Source: Ichthyophis bannanicus
Taxonomy: Eukaryota; Chordata; Amphibia; Gymnophiona; Ichthyophiidae
Assembly: GCA_033557465.1 (NCBI GenBank)
Contig: CM066040.1
Location: 327,812,297 to 327,876,296, forward strand
Direction of reading: 5' to 3'
DNA: 64,000 nucleotides
Below are positions 1 to 11,007 of the stretch, piece after piece (the stretch's first letter is position 1; each line of letters opens with the position of its first letter). The translations under genes were made by a program, and so were the position numbers. Below the pieces are notes generated by a model. It saw only the letters and a program-made list of their open reading frames with translations. It made no database searches and was not told where the DNA came from.

Positions 1-337
1 CTCTGTCAACACTGAGCCACCTGACTGAAGACCGAACACAGTCTCTAGGTCAACTATCCAGAGGGTCACCATGAGTCGACACCGACTGGACGTCACTTAA
101 CAACAACAACCTTTGCTTCTCGCAGGAACGAGAAAATCGATCGACCACGGCTGCCAGCTTGAAACCAATATCACGTGATGAGAAAATCTTTTTAAGAAAT
201 TGTAGGTAATGTAGGCGTTAGATGGGTGAAGAGTGAATTTATTATAGCCCCAGAGCTATCAGGTTATCAATTGCCAGGAGGAAGACTTATTGGCCATTCT
301 TGCTTTTGAACTTCCATCCCAAAGCAGCGTGATACAG
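1..337. other. No recognisable feature
   Basis: I see no open frame of note, no RNA gene and no clear repeat boundary here. It is probably old intergenic or repeat-derived DNA. Confidence 0.4.
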
Positions 338-534
338 AGTTGCCAAGTTATCCAGCTCCAGGAGTGAGATTTTAAGATAGTCATGGATTTCTGACAATCT
401 CATCTTAATACAAAGTGGGACCTGCAGCACGGATTTCAATCTGTAAAATTAGGGACTACAAATACCATATTGCATTGCAATTTAAATGTAAAATTGGAGC
501 TGGCAAAAAATCTCACTCATGGAATTGAGTAACT
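338..534. repeat. MITE copy a, right end missing
   Basis: The left arm at 338-373 (starting AGTTGCCAAGTTA) is the reverse complement, with few mismatches, of the arm at 1866-1902. The copy's own right arm at 505-534 stops just before its last bases, where the LINE tail begins at 535. This looks like a short non-autonomous DNA transposon of about 200 bp. The superfamily is not assigned, because no target duplication survives. Confidence 0.6.
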
Positions 535-1700
535 TATTTATTTATTTTATTTATTTATTACATTTCTTTTATACTGCGCTATTCGACATCAGTGCAGTTT
601 ACATAAAACATACACATTGCATATAATGAACTGTGCTTACAGGAAATAAAACTTGGTTAACTTGGGGTAACTATTCACATCAGATTTTCATATTATACAG
701 GCTATACTTATGAGTGTCTTATAGGGTAGGTTTAGTCATAATATCTATCTTAGACTGCAGGTGACCTGACACTACTGTATCTTCGTCTATCTTGTAGTAC
801 TGAAGGAATAGGTAATGTTTCACTACCTTCCTAAATTGGACCAAGTCAGTGATTGCACGTATGTTGGGTGGAAGAGAATTCCAGCTTCTTGGTGCACATA
901 GTTTGAAAGCTCTGTTAACTGTAGCATGGGTGCATTGGTTATTTCTTTTGGGACTACTAATGTGTTGATAGCTGCCAAATCTCCTGGACCTGTTGGATGG
1001 TGTGGTATGGATAAGCTCTGCTAATGATGTAGAGGCTAGCCCATTGATTGATTTGAAAGTAAGCAGCAGAATTTTGAAAGATAGTCTGGACTGTATGGGG
1101 AGCCAGTGAAGATGTTTTAAGGATGGGTGTGATATCATCTTTCTTAGACGCTCCGATTAGAACTCTCGCTGCCACGTTCATCGCAAGCTGTAGAGGGTTT
1201 AAAGTAGATTGAGGGAGACCGTGCAGGATTGAATTTGTGTAGTCAAAATGAGGCGTGATTAGCGCCTGATTAATAGTCCAGAAGTCGCTTGGTTTCAAGT
1301 AGGAAACGAAGGTGCCTGAGGGTACGTAACTTGTGGTATATCGCTTTAACTACATTGCTTATGTGGATCTTCATGTCAAGGCGCTGGTCCAGGGTGACTC
1401 CAAGGTACCGGATCGAGGATTTAGTCTGAAGTTCCACTTCCTTGACTTTTATGTGTTGGTGTGATAAAATTTAAATTCCTCGTGATGAACAGCACCTCGG
1501 TTTTCTTGTGCTGAATTCTAAGGTTTTGGGTTTGGAGCCATTTGGATACTGCATCAAAGCATTCTGTAAGTGGTGAAAGGTCTGGGTTTTCTGTCGAGAA
1601 GGGCATGTATAGTAGGACGTTGTCCGTGTATATCAGGCAGTTTACCCCAAAAGAGCGAATGAGGTTACAGTTCTGGTGGTACAATAGTATGTGGTACAGT
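535..1700 (-). pseudogene. 5'-truncated L2/CR1-type LINE
   Basis: On the minus strand this runs from a degenerate reverse transcriptase to an ATTTA-rich 3' tail at 535-560. The 1421-1684 frame holds the RT catalytic region as YTDN instead of YADD. It is followed after a frameshift by the C-terminal thumb region (957-1298 and 719-1138, with PRSWNSLPPNIR). The endonuclease and N-terminal RT are missing, as is usual for 5'-truncated LINE copies. The sequence just before the tail resembles the 3' ends of the other LINEs in this window (a GCG-type box, then TAAATAAA repeats). It has several frameshifts and a changed active site, so it is dead. The family call rests on RT motifs only. Confidence 0.75.
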
Positions 1701-1714
1701 AGTATGCGATTCTC

Positions 1715-1902
1715 AGAGCTGCGAGTTTCAGGAATGAGGTTTTAAGCCAGTCTTGGATTTCTGACAATCTCATTCTGATGCATTATGGGACCTGTAGCAC
1801 TGCTTTCAATGGGATTATGTGCCATACTGCACTTGCAAGGCAAATTTAAAACCAGAACTGGCAAAAAAAATCTCACTCCTGAAATTGGGTAACTTGGCAA
1901 CT
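1715..1902. repeat. MITE copy b
   Basis: This copy matches copy a (338-534) along its length. Its complete right arm ends in TAACTTGGCAACT. A partial, more diverged third copy seems to follow at about 1903-2030. Confidence 0.55.
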
Positions 1903-2030
1903 CTGGTTCCAGCAGGGAGATGTCAGACCTGGCCTGGATTTCAAGCAACTCTAGCTTAATGTATTATGGAATCTGAGGCATTGATATCAATGGATAGAAG
2001 CAAGGACTACAAATACTACACTGGATGGTC

Positions 2031-2750
2031 AAGGTATGGTTTAAAAGCATGTTATTTAATGCTTGTCATCTCAGATACCATTCTGAAGGTCTGAGGATGC
2101 AATACCTGGTCCAGTTGACCTAGGGACCTGGCCCCTGAGGAGGCCTCCTGGAGATTCTTCCACCTGAAAGCCAAGACAATCAGTTTGACCCTGGAGAGGT
2201 TCAGGTCTCTTCTGATGGACAAAGTGGGCTGTGTTTTCTAGAACACTGCACTGGCGGTGATGTGTGCCCACTGAAGCAGAACTCACAGGGCTGGAGTGGT
2301 TTTCAAGACCTTGAAGCTGTGTGATTAGGCAAAGGAGCTTCTAGTTACCCTGTCTGCTATGTACATTGCAAGCTTCGACAGCAGGCAGACCTACCTTCTA
2401 TGTTAGAACTATGTGAGTCTGGGTGAAAAGAGAGCTCAGCTCTCCTGCCTGCTTCCTCATAGTGAGAAGATGGGGGCATTTCAGCACTTCATGTGATGGC
2501 ACTCAGGGATATGCTAATGCGAGAGGCTATTTCATATTTAGAAAGGTTCAGCAGATAGCAGGCTGGGTGGCCCCCACTTCAGGAGTAGCCTCAGGGAGGG
2601 ATGATGTGTATCTTCCTCCCTAACCTTTGGTGAGCCATCTTTTATGCAAGTTTAGGGTCCATCTGGACCTGGTGATCCTAGGGACTCGGGTTGTCCTTGC
2701 AGACCATGGTTCACTGATTCTTGATCTAAGTGGCATGGCCTGGCTCTTTT
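2031..2750. other. No recognisable feature
   Basis: Only short open frames without recognisable motifs are present. It could be old DIRS or LINE debris, but I cannot support an assignment. Confidence 0.35.
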
Positions 2751-3055
2751 GCTACTTATTTATTTTATTTATTTATTTACATTCTCTTATATACCGCGTT
2801 ATTCTGCATCAGTGTGGTTTACATTGAACAAACTGAAATTACATTGAACAGGGCATTATAACTTGGAGATAACTATTTTACAGGGAACATGGGCTATGGA
2901 GGGTTAAATGGCTTGCCCAAGACCACAAGGAGCACCTGTGGGACTAGAAACCCCAGTCCTTCCGGCCCAAGGTTGCTGTCCTCTAGTGGGATTTGAACCC
3001 CCGACCTTCGAGCCTGAAGTACCTTGCCCCAACCACTAGGCCACTTAAAGAGACA
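2751..3055 (-). repeat. tRNA-derived SINE with LINE-like tail
   Basis: On the minus strand the pol III A box (TGGCCTAGTGG, 3036-3046) and B box (GGTTCAAATCC, 2989-2999) are followed by a MIR-like core (reverse complement of GGCTTGCCCAAGACC near 2910). It ends in an L2/CR1-like tail with an ATTTA run at 2751-2780. A SINE sharing the LINE 3' end would be mobilised by LINE machinery; that is family knowledge, not seen here. Confidence 0.75.
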
Positions 3056-4099
3056 GGCCTACAATAAGAGACATGGCAGGGGCCCTTGGTGATGGAATTC
3101 CTTTCTCGTTTATGGCCTGGCCCTTGTGGGCATAAGTCTTGCATTCAAGGCCTGGTGGGCCTCTCTGTCCTTAGTTTAGTTTACATCTCTTTCCCGGCCC
3201 ATCCTGGACCAAGGCTTGGTACTGAACTCTCTCAGATCAGGCGGCAGTCTTGTTGTGCTAGAAGAGCCACTTTCAAGGGATTCCTTGGCAGTATACCATG
3301 GCATTGACTGCTTATTCAGGAGTGAAGTAGTTCTGTCCACCTGTATTTCCCATTCAGCCGTAGTGGGATCTCTTTGAAAAATTAAGGCGCTGAAAGAACC
3401 CTTCTTTGGGCCCATATGTAAGGCCTCCCTCAAGGGTAGATTACTTACAGTGCCTTCCTGGCAGCTCTAGTTTCTGGCAGAAAGTGTCCATGCTGCGGCC
3501 CTTATCTTACAGAGAACCTTTTTGTCTTTTTGATGGTTTCTTTCACCTTAAGTTCTCTGCCATCTTAGTTTCATGTGTGCATCCCCGTCCCCCCCCCCTT
3601 TTTTTCTTCTGGCCCAGACTGTTCTGCCTTCCTTCTCAGAGGATCTTCAACCGTAGTCCAATTCAGGGATTAGTTTAATAAGGCATATAATCACCTTACG
3701 TCCCCAGTGCCTTAGCAACAAGGTAGCATGCCATGTTCTGGAAATCCTTCAGTCATTCCCAGATAGCACAGTCCATGCACTCCTCTCAGGAACCAGGATC
3801 CTCAGAATGGCACTTTAAACCCTGCCAGTCTGTAGGTGTCCCGCCACAAATCAGCAACAGCCTCAGTTTCAAAACACCAGAAAGAGTCACCATTTTGCTG
3901 CACGTACCTCCTTCTCCATGGCTAGTAACAGCTTGGCTACCTCTGGTATATTCCACAGTTTACTGCTGGCTCCAGCCAACTCCAGCCGGGCTCTTTCACA
4001 GTGCAGGGAGAGACAAAGTCCCCTACCCCTTTCACTCTGGGCTCTTTCCTGTATCTTTAAATTTACTTCTCACAGTGGGAGGAGAAGCTACAAGGTAAG
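3056..4099. other. Left flank of the outer DIRS element, no feature recognised
   Basis: There are short open frames only and a C/T homopolymer run at about 3592-3606. Just before 4100 the sequence is the left half of the target site used by DIRS element D. Confidence 0.35.
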
Positions 4100-4109
4100 T
4101 TCCATATCA

Positions 4110-4247
4110 TCCTGCTAGACCAGTCCAGACAAGTGGGTTGTGTTCCCCTACCAGCAGATTGGTGAAGACAAAGAACCAATGAAAAGCCTAGGTTTCAAGG
4201 ACATCACTCACATGCCTCTATCTGGTTCAGCCACCAGAGGTCTCTTC
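4110..4247 (+). repeat. Left inverted terminal repeat of DIRS-D
   Basis: Reverse complement of 44018-44153, sharing the segment around CTACCAGCAGATTGGTG. Confidence 0.85.
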
Positions 4248-5477
4248 AATATTTCTTTGTCTCCAGCAGATGGTGGATAGATTTTCTCCTCTCTGGAGAA
4301 AATTCTGAAGAATTAAGAAAAAAAGATTGATTTAAACACCTTGAGGGTGACTCTCTCACTTGAACGCGACGTGGGAGACTCCACTAGACTGCAGCCTTTT
4401 TGGTAGCCATATTGTAGGAGGAGGGAAAACTGGTTCACCACGCTCTTAACCTAATAAGAGCCTGTTCCTTATCGGTCTCCAGTTTAGTCCTCTACTTCTG
4501 GGTAGTGTACCTCCTCCTGCAGCTCGGAGACTGGGCATGTCCAAAAACATGACATTACTATATGTAGTCTGTAGGCTCTCCCATCAACCCCCAATGTGTC
4601 CAGTCTCCCTGCAGCAGGAGGACATAGTGAGTCTAGGTGCTGGGCTCACTTTAGGGGTCAGACAGGGATCATTAGAGTAGCTGTCATTGGTTTGATATAT
4701 TCTTGCCATTTTATTAATTTTTGCCTGTGTCTTTAAATTTAAAAAAAAAAAAGTACAGGAGAGCTTTGCTTTTGCTGGTCCCTGTTTGATTTCTGTTTGA
4801 TCTCTTCTGTTTCCTCCCAACTGAGATCTTTCCCCCTTGCAAGTACAGGGGAGAGCTCTCCTGCAACCAGCCAGGTTTCAGGGCCTTTGCCGCCAATCAG
4901 CGTCCCGGTCAGCGAAACAGGAACTGCTGTCAGGCGGGAAGCTCGTCCGGCGGCTCCTCGCTCGCTTTTAGCTGAGCGGAGCTGCACGGGCTGGAGCCCC
5001 GCAATTTTGGAGGAGGAGAGGCTCACTCAGAGTTCAGCGGAGAGCTGCGCTGGTGATTTCAGGTACTCTGCGGGTAGGGCAGCGGACAGGTAATCGCCTC
5101 AGATCGGCAGAGTGAAAGCAGCACGCGAGTGTTATTGGCGCCTTTATCCTTGTCCTCTCAGCGGCGGCCATTTTAAACCGCGTGGTCTCCGCATGCAAGG
5201 CAACTGCAGGAAGGAAAGAGCTTAATGGGTTGCGATTGGGGAGCCATTTCTTCTTACTAGTTTTCTTTTGTTTGTGCATTTACTTTTTATATACCATTTA
5301 CTTGTTCCTTTGGAGCTCTTTTGGTTTCTTTTTCCCCGGATGGTTTTTAGGAGGTTAGAATTGCTATCCTTTTTACCTGCTATAGGACTTCATTTATTTA
5401 GTCAAGTTTCTTAGTGCTAACAGCCTTGAAAAAAAAAAAGAGAGAGGACATAGGGTATAGTAGCACATAAGCATTTT

Positions 5478-6960
5478 ATGGCAGTACGGCCTCAGTGTGT
5501 GGTTTGTGGAACCCGCAGAGGGGCAGTTGCTGATTCGAGGATCTGTCGGGGCTGTATGGCAGTCTCCGCCAGCTTGGAGTACCAGATGGAAAGTCAGGTG
5601 ACAGAGCCTCAGAGCGCAGGGCCTGGGGCGGAAGGGGAGCCATTATTGGGCCCTCTGCCGGTGGACAGTCAAGATGCCCTTGGCAGTCAGTTGACGGCTT
5701 CTCTGCCTGGGGGATATGAACCGCAACTCGGGGATTTTTGCCCAGATTTTGTTTTGATTATGCATCAGGCATTATGCTTGAGGCGGCAGGGGAGAGTGCC
5801 GGATCCTTTGCCATTGCCTGCCTCCCGTCAGCAGGGTGCTGCGGCTGGACTGAACAGCGGTTCCCCGCAGCCGCCTAAGAGAGCCAGGGGGCAGAAGATG
5901 TCATCGTCGGAGAGTGAATGGCAGGACGCAGAGGAAAACGAGATAGACCTGGAAGCCAGTTTGGAGGAAGGAGAAATTCCAGAGCCGGAGGATCAAGCGA
6001 AGATTATTAGGTTGTTCCGTAGAGAGGAATTGGTGGCACTTATCACGGAATCCCTGCAAACGCTGAAGCTAGCCACGGAACAGCCAGTAGACGACGAAAG
6101 TGGTGAAGACTCGATTCTACAGGTATTGAGGCAGTCTCAGGTGGTGTTTCCCATGCATCACGTGATTGACCGAATGATCGAAGATGAGTGGGATCTTCCG
6201 GAGCAGTGCTCAGGGGAATTAGGACTATGAATAGGTTGTATCCCCTAGCAGGTAAGGACAAGGAGAGATTTCGGTCCCCGAGAATTGATGCAGCAGTCTC
6301 GGCAGTCACTAAGAGAACCACCATTCCGGTAGAAGGTAGCGTGGCGCTGAAGGATGCATAGGATAGGAAGGTGGATGGTTTGTGAAACAGTCCTTTGAAG
6401 CGGACACGTTGTCATTACAAGCTTCCATTTCTGGAGCTTGGGTGGCCAGGGCTTGTCTCAGATAGTCCCAGAGCATAAGGCAGGTTACTCAGCTGGAGCA
6501 AGAGGGGCTGTGGGAGCTAGACTGCCTGGAGTCTGGAGCGGCTTATTTGGACGATGTACATTATGACTTAATCAGAGCCCTGGCTAATAGTATGGCTTCG
6601 TTAGTAGCCGCCCGAAGGTCCTTGTGGTTGAGAAATTGGATGGCGGACGGGTCTTCCAAGGTGCGTCTCAGCAAACCTCCGTTTAAAGGGACACTGCTCT
6701 TTGGAGAGGATTTGGACAAGTTGGTTAAGGATTTGGGAGAGTCTAAAGGTGGTAGACTCCCGGAAGATAAACCTAAACAGGGGAAGTCCTCGTCGGCTTT
6801 TCGAGGGCAGTTCCTGGATTTCAGAAGGTTTCAGACTTCTCGCTTGGGGGGCTTCCAACGTGGAAGATTTGCTTCTAGAGGCCAGGGGTTTCATGGGTTT
6901 CGAGGAGGCAATAGAGGTTTTGCAGCAGCAGCCGTGGCACCCACCAGAAAATCACAATGA
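5478..6960 (+). pseudogene. DIRS-E gag-like ORF1
   Basis: ORF1 of vertebrate DIRS elements encodes a presumed gag-like nucleic-acid-binding protein. The start at 5478 gives an N-terminal cysteine pattern (CVVCGTRRGAV... then CRGC), matching the heads of DIRS-A and DIRS-C. An acidic central part follows (positions 135-165 of the first frame), then an RG- and F-rich basic tail at 6800-6950. The frame breaks at about 6230 (stop after GELGL) and resumes by frameshift at 6547. The conserved LLFGEDLDKLVKDLGESKGG segment is at 6700-6760. Its end overlaps the RT frame, as in DIRS-B. Confidence 0.75.
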
Positions 6961-8709
6961 AGGGAGGCGGGCCTCGGTAGGAAGTCAGCCAATAGGAGGG
7001 AGGCTTCTGAGGTTTCTTCCTGCCTGGGCCCAAATAACGACAGACCAGTGGGTGTTGGAGATAGTTTGGGATGGTTATGCACTGGAATTCGCAAAGCCAG
7101 TGCAGGATACCTTTGTGCTGTCGCCCTGCAGAGGACAAAAGAAAGCCCTGGCGATCCGCCAAACTTTAGACCGCTTGTTGCAAATTGGAGCAGTTGTCCC
7201 AGTGCCGATAGAGGACTACGGTAGGGGTCGATACTCCATTTATTTCGTAGTGCCAAAGAAGGACGGATCGTAACATCCTATATTAGACCTCAAAAGGAGT
7301 GAACCGCTGTCTCCGAGTGTCCCACTTCAGAATGGAGACTTTAAGGTCCGTCATTGTAGCAGTGAGAAAAGGGGAGTACTTGACATCTCTCGATCTTACA
7401 GAGGCATATCTGCACATCCCCATCAGGGAGGAGCATCAAAGGTTTCTTCGTTTCGCTCTGTCGTGAGGACATTATCAGTTCCAGGCATTGCCCATTGGTC
7501 TTGCGACGGCGCCCCGAACTTTCACCAAGATTATGGTGGTGGTGGCGGTGGCGGCGTTGAGGAAGGAAGGAGTTCTAGTATATCCCTATCTCGACGATTG
7601 GTTAATTTGAGCGAAATCCGAAGCCAAGAGTGTTCAAGTCACGACCAAGGTGGTGCAGTTCTTGGAGGAACTCGGCTGGGTTGTCAACGTAGCGAAGAGT
7701 CACCTGGTACCCTCCCAGGATCTCGAGTATCTGGGGGAACGTTTCAACACTCTGAGTGGAGTAGTGTTTCTGCCTGTCCGGCGGGTAGAGGACTTGACAG
7801 CATTGATCTGCCGGTTCATAGCCACTCCGGCTCCGTCGGCTTGGAGTTAGTTTCAGGTGCTGGGGACCATGGCGGCGACGTTGGAGGCGGTTCTGTGGGC
7901 CAGGTTTCACATGCGCCCATTGCAGGAGGCGCTGCTTCGCCGCTGGTCTCATCAGAATGATTCGCTAAACACAAGGCTTCCTTGTCCTCTCAAGATCAAG
8001 AAGGCTCTACGCTGGTGGCTGATCCCGAGGTCTTTGACTGTGGGGATGTTCTTGGAACAGCCAGAGTGGCTCCCATTGTTGACAGACGCAAGCCTCGCGG
8101 GTTGGGGAGCACATTGCGGTCAGCTCTGCGCGCAGGGGCTCTGGTCGGCTCAGGAGGTCACATGGTCGATCAACAGGTTGGAGCTGAGAGCAGTGGCGCT
8201 GGCGCTGCAAGCATTTGAGTCCACCGTGACGGGAAGAGTGGTTCGAGTACTGTCAAAACTCCACAACAGTGGCCTACATCAATCACCAGGGCGGCACGGG
8301 AGGTGTGGCCATGGCAATGGAAGCAGAGGCGCTGTTCGAGTGGGTGGAAGCTCGTCTGCTAGCGATTTCAGCAGCGCACGTTGCAGGAAAGGACAATGTG
8401 ATGGCGGACTTTCTCAGCAGAGTGCAAGTAGATGCAGGGGAATGGGAGTTGCATCCGGAAGTCTTTGCACAGATAGTTCAGAGATGGGGGCCGCCGATCA
8501 TGGACCTCATGGTGACCTTTCAGTCAGCGAAAATGAGTCGGTTCTACAGCAGGCGACAGGAAAGGATGGTGGAGGGATTTGATGCACTGATGCAACCGTG
8601 GCCGACGTCAGGGCTCCTTTATGTGTTTCCGCCGTGGGCGCTCATAGGGCGAGTAGTGCAACGGATCGAAGCACATCGAGGGCGAGTGTTACTGGTGGGC
8701 CCGGACTAG
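6960..8709 (+). pseudogene. DIRS-E reverse transcriptase / RNase H
   Basis: This would copy element RNA into DNA. It begins with the conserved GGRLLRFLPAWAQITTDQW-type entry at about 6995. Breaks follow: a stop at 7271, a frameshift near 7300, a stop in FALS*GHYQF at 7463 and a stop right after YLDDWLI (about 7610). The thumb and RNase H regions read well from 7857 (LLTDASLAGWGAH) and again from 8269 (TVAYINHQGGTGG...DFLSR). The C-terminal segment with DLM...FPPWALIG matches the domain following RNase H in DIRS elements, described in the literature as methyltransferase-like. It ends at 8709 at the deletion that removed the recombinase. Confidence 0.8.
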
Positions 8710-8798
8710 CCGAGGCGGAGGTACACTACCCAGAAGTAGAGGACTAAACTGGATCCCTCAAGGAACTACAATTGCCAGGTAAGTGTAATTTACATTTG
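8708..8798 (+). repeat. Right terminus of DIRS-E
   Basis: 8708-8752 is the reverse complement of 4478-4527. The outermost part holds CAGGTAAGTG, a match to a vertebrate 5' splice-donor consensus, seen in similar form at the ends of the other DIRS copies. Confidence 0.75.
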
Positions 8799-8819
8799 AG
8801 CAGCCAGACAAATTGGAAG

Positions 8820-9395
8820 GATTTAGAAACATAGAAACATGATGGCAGAAAAAGACCACATGGCCTATCTAGTCTGCCCTTCCATATCAACCACTACAAC
8901 AGTCCCCTTTTTTCCTTTAGAGAGCCTCTGTGTTTGTCACATGCTTTTTTGAATTCAGATGCTGTCGTCATCTCTACCACCTCCACTGGTAGACTATTCC
9001 ACGCATCTACCACTTTTTCCGTAAAGAAATATTTCCGCATATTACTCCTGAGTCTATCCCTTTCACTCTTATCCTATGTCCCCTCATAGCAGAGCTTGCT
9101 TTCAATCGAAAGAGGCGCTCCTCCAGTGCATTTATGCCACAGAGGTGTTTAAACATCTCAGTCATATCACCTCTATCCCGCCTTTCCTCTAAAGTGTACA
9201 TATTAAGATCTTTAAGTATGTCCTCATATGCTTTATAACGAAGATCACTAACCATTTTAGTAGCCACCTCTGTACTGACTCCAACCTGTTTATATCCTTT
9301 TGAAGGTGCAGTCTCCAGAATTGCATACAATATTCCAAAGGAGGTCACACTAAAGACCTATACAGAGGCACTAACACCTCCTTTCTTCTGCTGGC
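8820..9395 (-). repeat. Dispersed vertebrate repeat (possible LINE 3' fragment)
   Basis: The + strand starts with a TAGAAACATAGAAACATGATGG-like head and continues through phrases typical of a widely dispersed vertebrate repeat (short near-identical wording such as CAGAATTGCATACAATATTCC). On the minus strand an open frame at 9007-9348 contains LEERRDRGDMTEMFKHL, a pattern I associate with C-terminal parts of CR1-like LINE proteins. I do not know the family with certainty. It lies inside element D. Confidence 0.55.
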
Positions 9396-9884
9396 CTCAT
9401 TGAAGAGTTCAGCAGCCTTACACCACCTCAATGCCCTTCCATCCTCCTCTGTAATCCCTTTCTCTCTCCTGAAGTTTGCAGAAGGCTCTCAGAGGGATCT
9501 GCCTGCCTGCTACCTTAAAAGCAGTGCCTGCAAAGCCAGAAAACAGTTTCAGGGGAGGAGAGCTGAGCCCAGCGCGGATTCTGTACCTGGAGCTCTCAGG
9601 GGGTGAGTACCAAGGCTTCCTGGCATCAATTAAACAGGGTTTCCACTCTCAGCCTGCCCCTCACGAGACTGCACTTGGGGGACCCCAGAGGTCGCAGGGT
9701 TTGAACTTCCATGCCAGAATGACCAGGCCTATTGTAAAAAAGGAAAAGAATTCTGGGGAGGACCTCCCTATACCAGAGGATATAGTCGCTGTTAATAGCG
9801 CTTACACAACAGTGCATGTTACGGGCTCTTCGGTAGGAACACACATTGGAGCCATTTCAGCAGAATGCATGCAAGGACCGCCAG
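9396..9884 (+). other. Probable 5' portion of DIRS-D (UTR/gag start), no firm gene
   Basis: By position it belongs to DIRS-D, between the dispersed repeat and the MITE. A 139-residue open frame (9476-9895) shows no motif I can name. A splice-donor-like GGTGAGTACC lies at about 9600. Confidence 0.4.
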
Positions 9885-9960
9885 GTGCACAATAGTAAAA
9901 ACACTACTAATGCGTGCAGGAAATGGTAGGAAATCTCCACACCATGCCAACAGTCATAAG

Positions 9961-10758
9961 CTACCTGGGACTGTTCACATCTCCCCCCTCTGCTCCTGCC
10001 CAATCGGGGCAGTGGGAGCCGGCAGTAGCGGGGATAAAAGCGGCGTCCCTGCACAAGGACCGCCGCTACCTGGGACTGTTCACATCTCCCCCCTCTGCTC
10101 CTGCCCAATCGGGGCAGTGTAAGCCCGATTAAGCTCCTGTCCAATCGGGGCAGTGGGAGCCGGCAGTAGCGGGGATAAAAGCAGCGTCCCTGCACAGGGA
10201 CCGCCGCTACCTGGGACTGTTCACATCTCCCCCCTCTGCTCCTGCCCAATCGGGGCAGTGGGAGCCCGATTAAGCTCCTGTCCAATCAGGGCAGTGGGAG
10301 CCGGCAGTAGCGGGGATAAAAGCGGCGTCCCTGCACAGGGACCGCTGCTACCTGGGACTGTTCACATCTCCCCCCTCTGCTCCTGCCCAATCGGGGCAGT
10401 GGGAGCCCGATTAAGCTCCTGTCCAATCGGGGCAGTGGGAGCCGGCAGTAGCGGGGATAAAAGCGGCGTCCCTGCACAGGGACCGCCGCTACCTGGGACT
10501 GTTCACATCTCCCCCCTCTGCTCCTGCCCAATCGGGGCAGTGGGAGCCCGATTAAGCTCCTGTCCAATCGGGGTAGTGGGAGCCGGCAGTAGCGGGGATA
10601 AAAGCGGCGTCCCTGCACAGGGACCGCCGCTACCTGGGACTGTTCACATCTCCCCCCTCTGCTCCTGCCCAATCGGGGCAGTGGGAGCCCGATTAAGCTC
10701 CTGTCCAATTGGGGCAGTGGGAGCCGGCAGTAGCGGGGATAAAAGCGGCGTCCCTGCA
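9961..10758 (+). repeat. Tandem 141-bp monomer array, probable LINE promoter
   Basis: The motif CTACCTGGGACTGTTCACAT recurs at 9961, 10066, 10207, 10348, 10489 and 10630. One 105-bp unit is followed by four complete 141-bp units and a last, incomplete unit. Each unit holds GGGGATAAAAGCGGCGTCC, a TATA-like core in GC-rich surroundings, and paired CCAATCGGGGCAGT segments that include CCAAT. The array sits immediately upstream of an intact LINE ORF, like the 5' monomers of mouse L1. The promoter role is inferred. Confidence 0.8.
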
Positions 10759-11007
10759 GGGCGCGCCCGCGCCTGAGGCGCGGCACGGAGGCGCTTACAA
10801 AAGAACTAACCAGCCAACCGCCCTTCACCAACCGGATCCTATCAGCAAAACCGGCAAAAGGAACACTTAAACAACCTCCGCAGATATTAAACAACACCGC
10901 GACCTACCACAGCAGCAACGAGATAACAGCAACAAAGACCTCACCACCCCAAGGTATCGACTCCACAACCCAACCTACTCCCAAAATACCAGCTACTCAC
11001 ACAAACT

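Larger units (their letters stand above)
4465..8797 (+). mobile_element. DIRS element E, recombinase deleted
   Basis: The left inverted end at 4478-4527 pairs with 8708-8752. The left border shows the trinucleotide TTC (4465-4467) and the right border TTG (8796-8798). Inside are gag (5478-6960) and RT/RNase H (6960-8709), similar to DIRS-B and DIRS-C. No tyrosine recombinase and no internal complementary region follow: the RT frame ends 'LLVGPD' and runs straight into the right terminus. A deletion of about 1.3-1.5 kb, judged against DIRS-B, explains this. It sits inside element D. Confidence 0.8.

Noticed and set aside
3176..3433. Minus-strand 85-residue coding frame
   Set aside because: No motif, no homologous copy in the window and no supporting context.
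9961..10758. CRISPR array
   Set aside because: The whole 141-bp unit repeats with no unique spacers, and the context is a vertebrate retrotransposon.
10153..10897. Roughly 200-residue repetitive frames on both strands in the monomer array
   Set aside because: The 141-bp unit is a multiple of three, so any open frame repeats. The sequence is better explained as a tandem promoter array than as a repeat protein.
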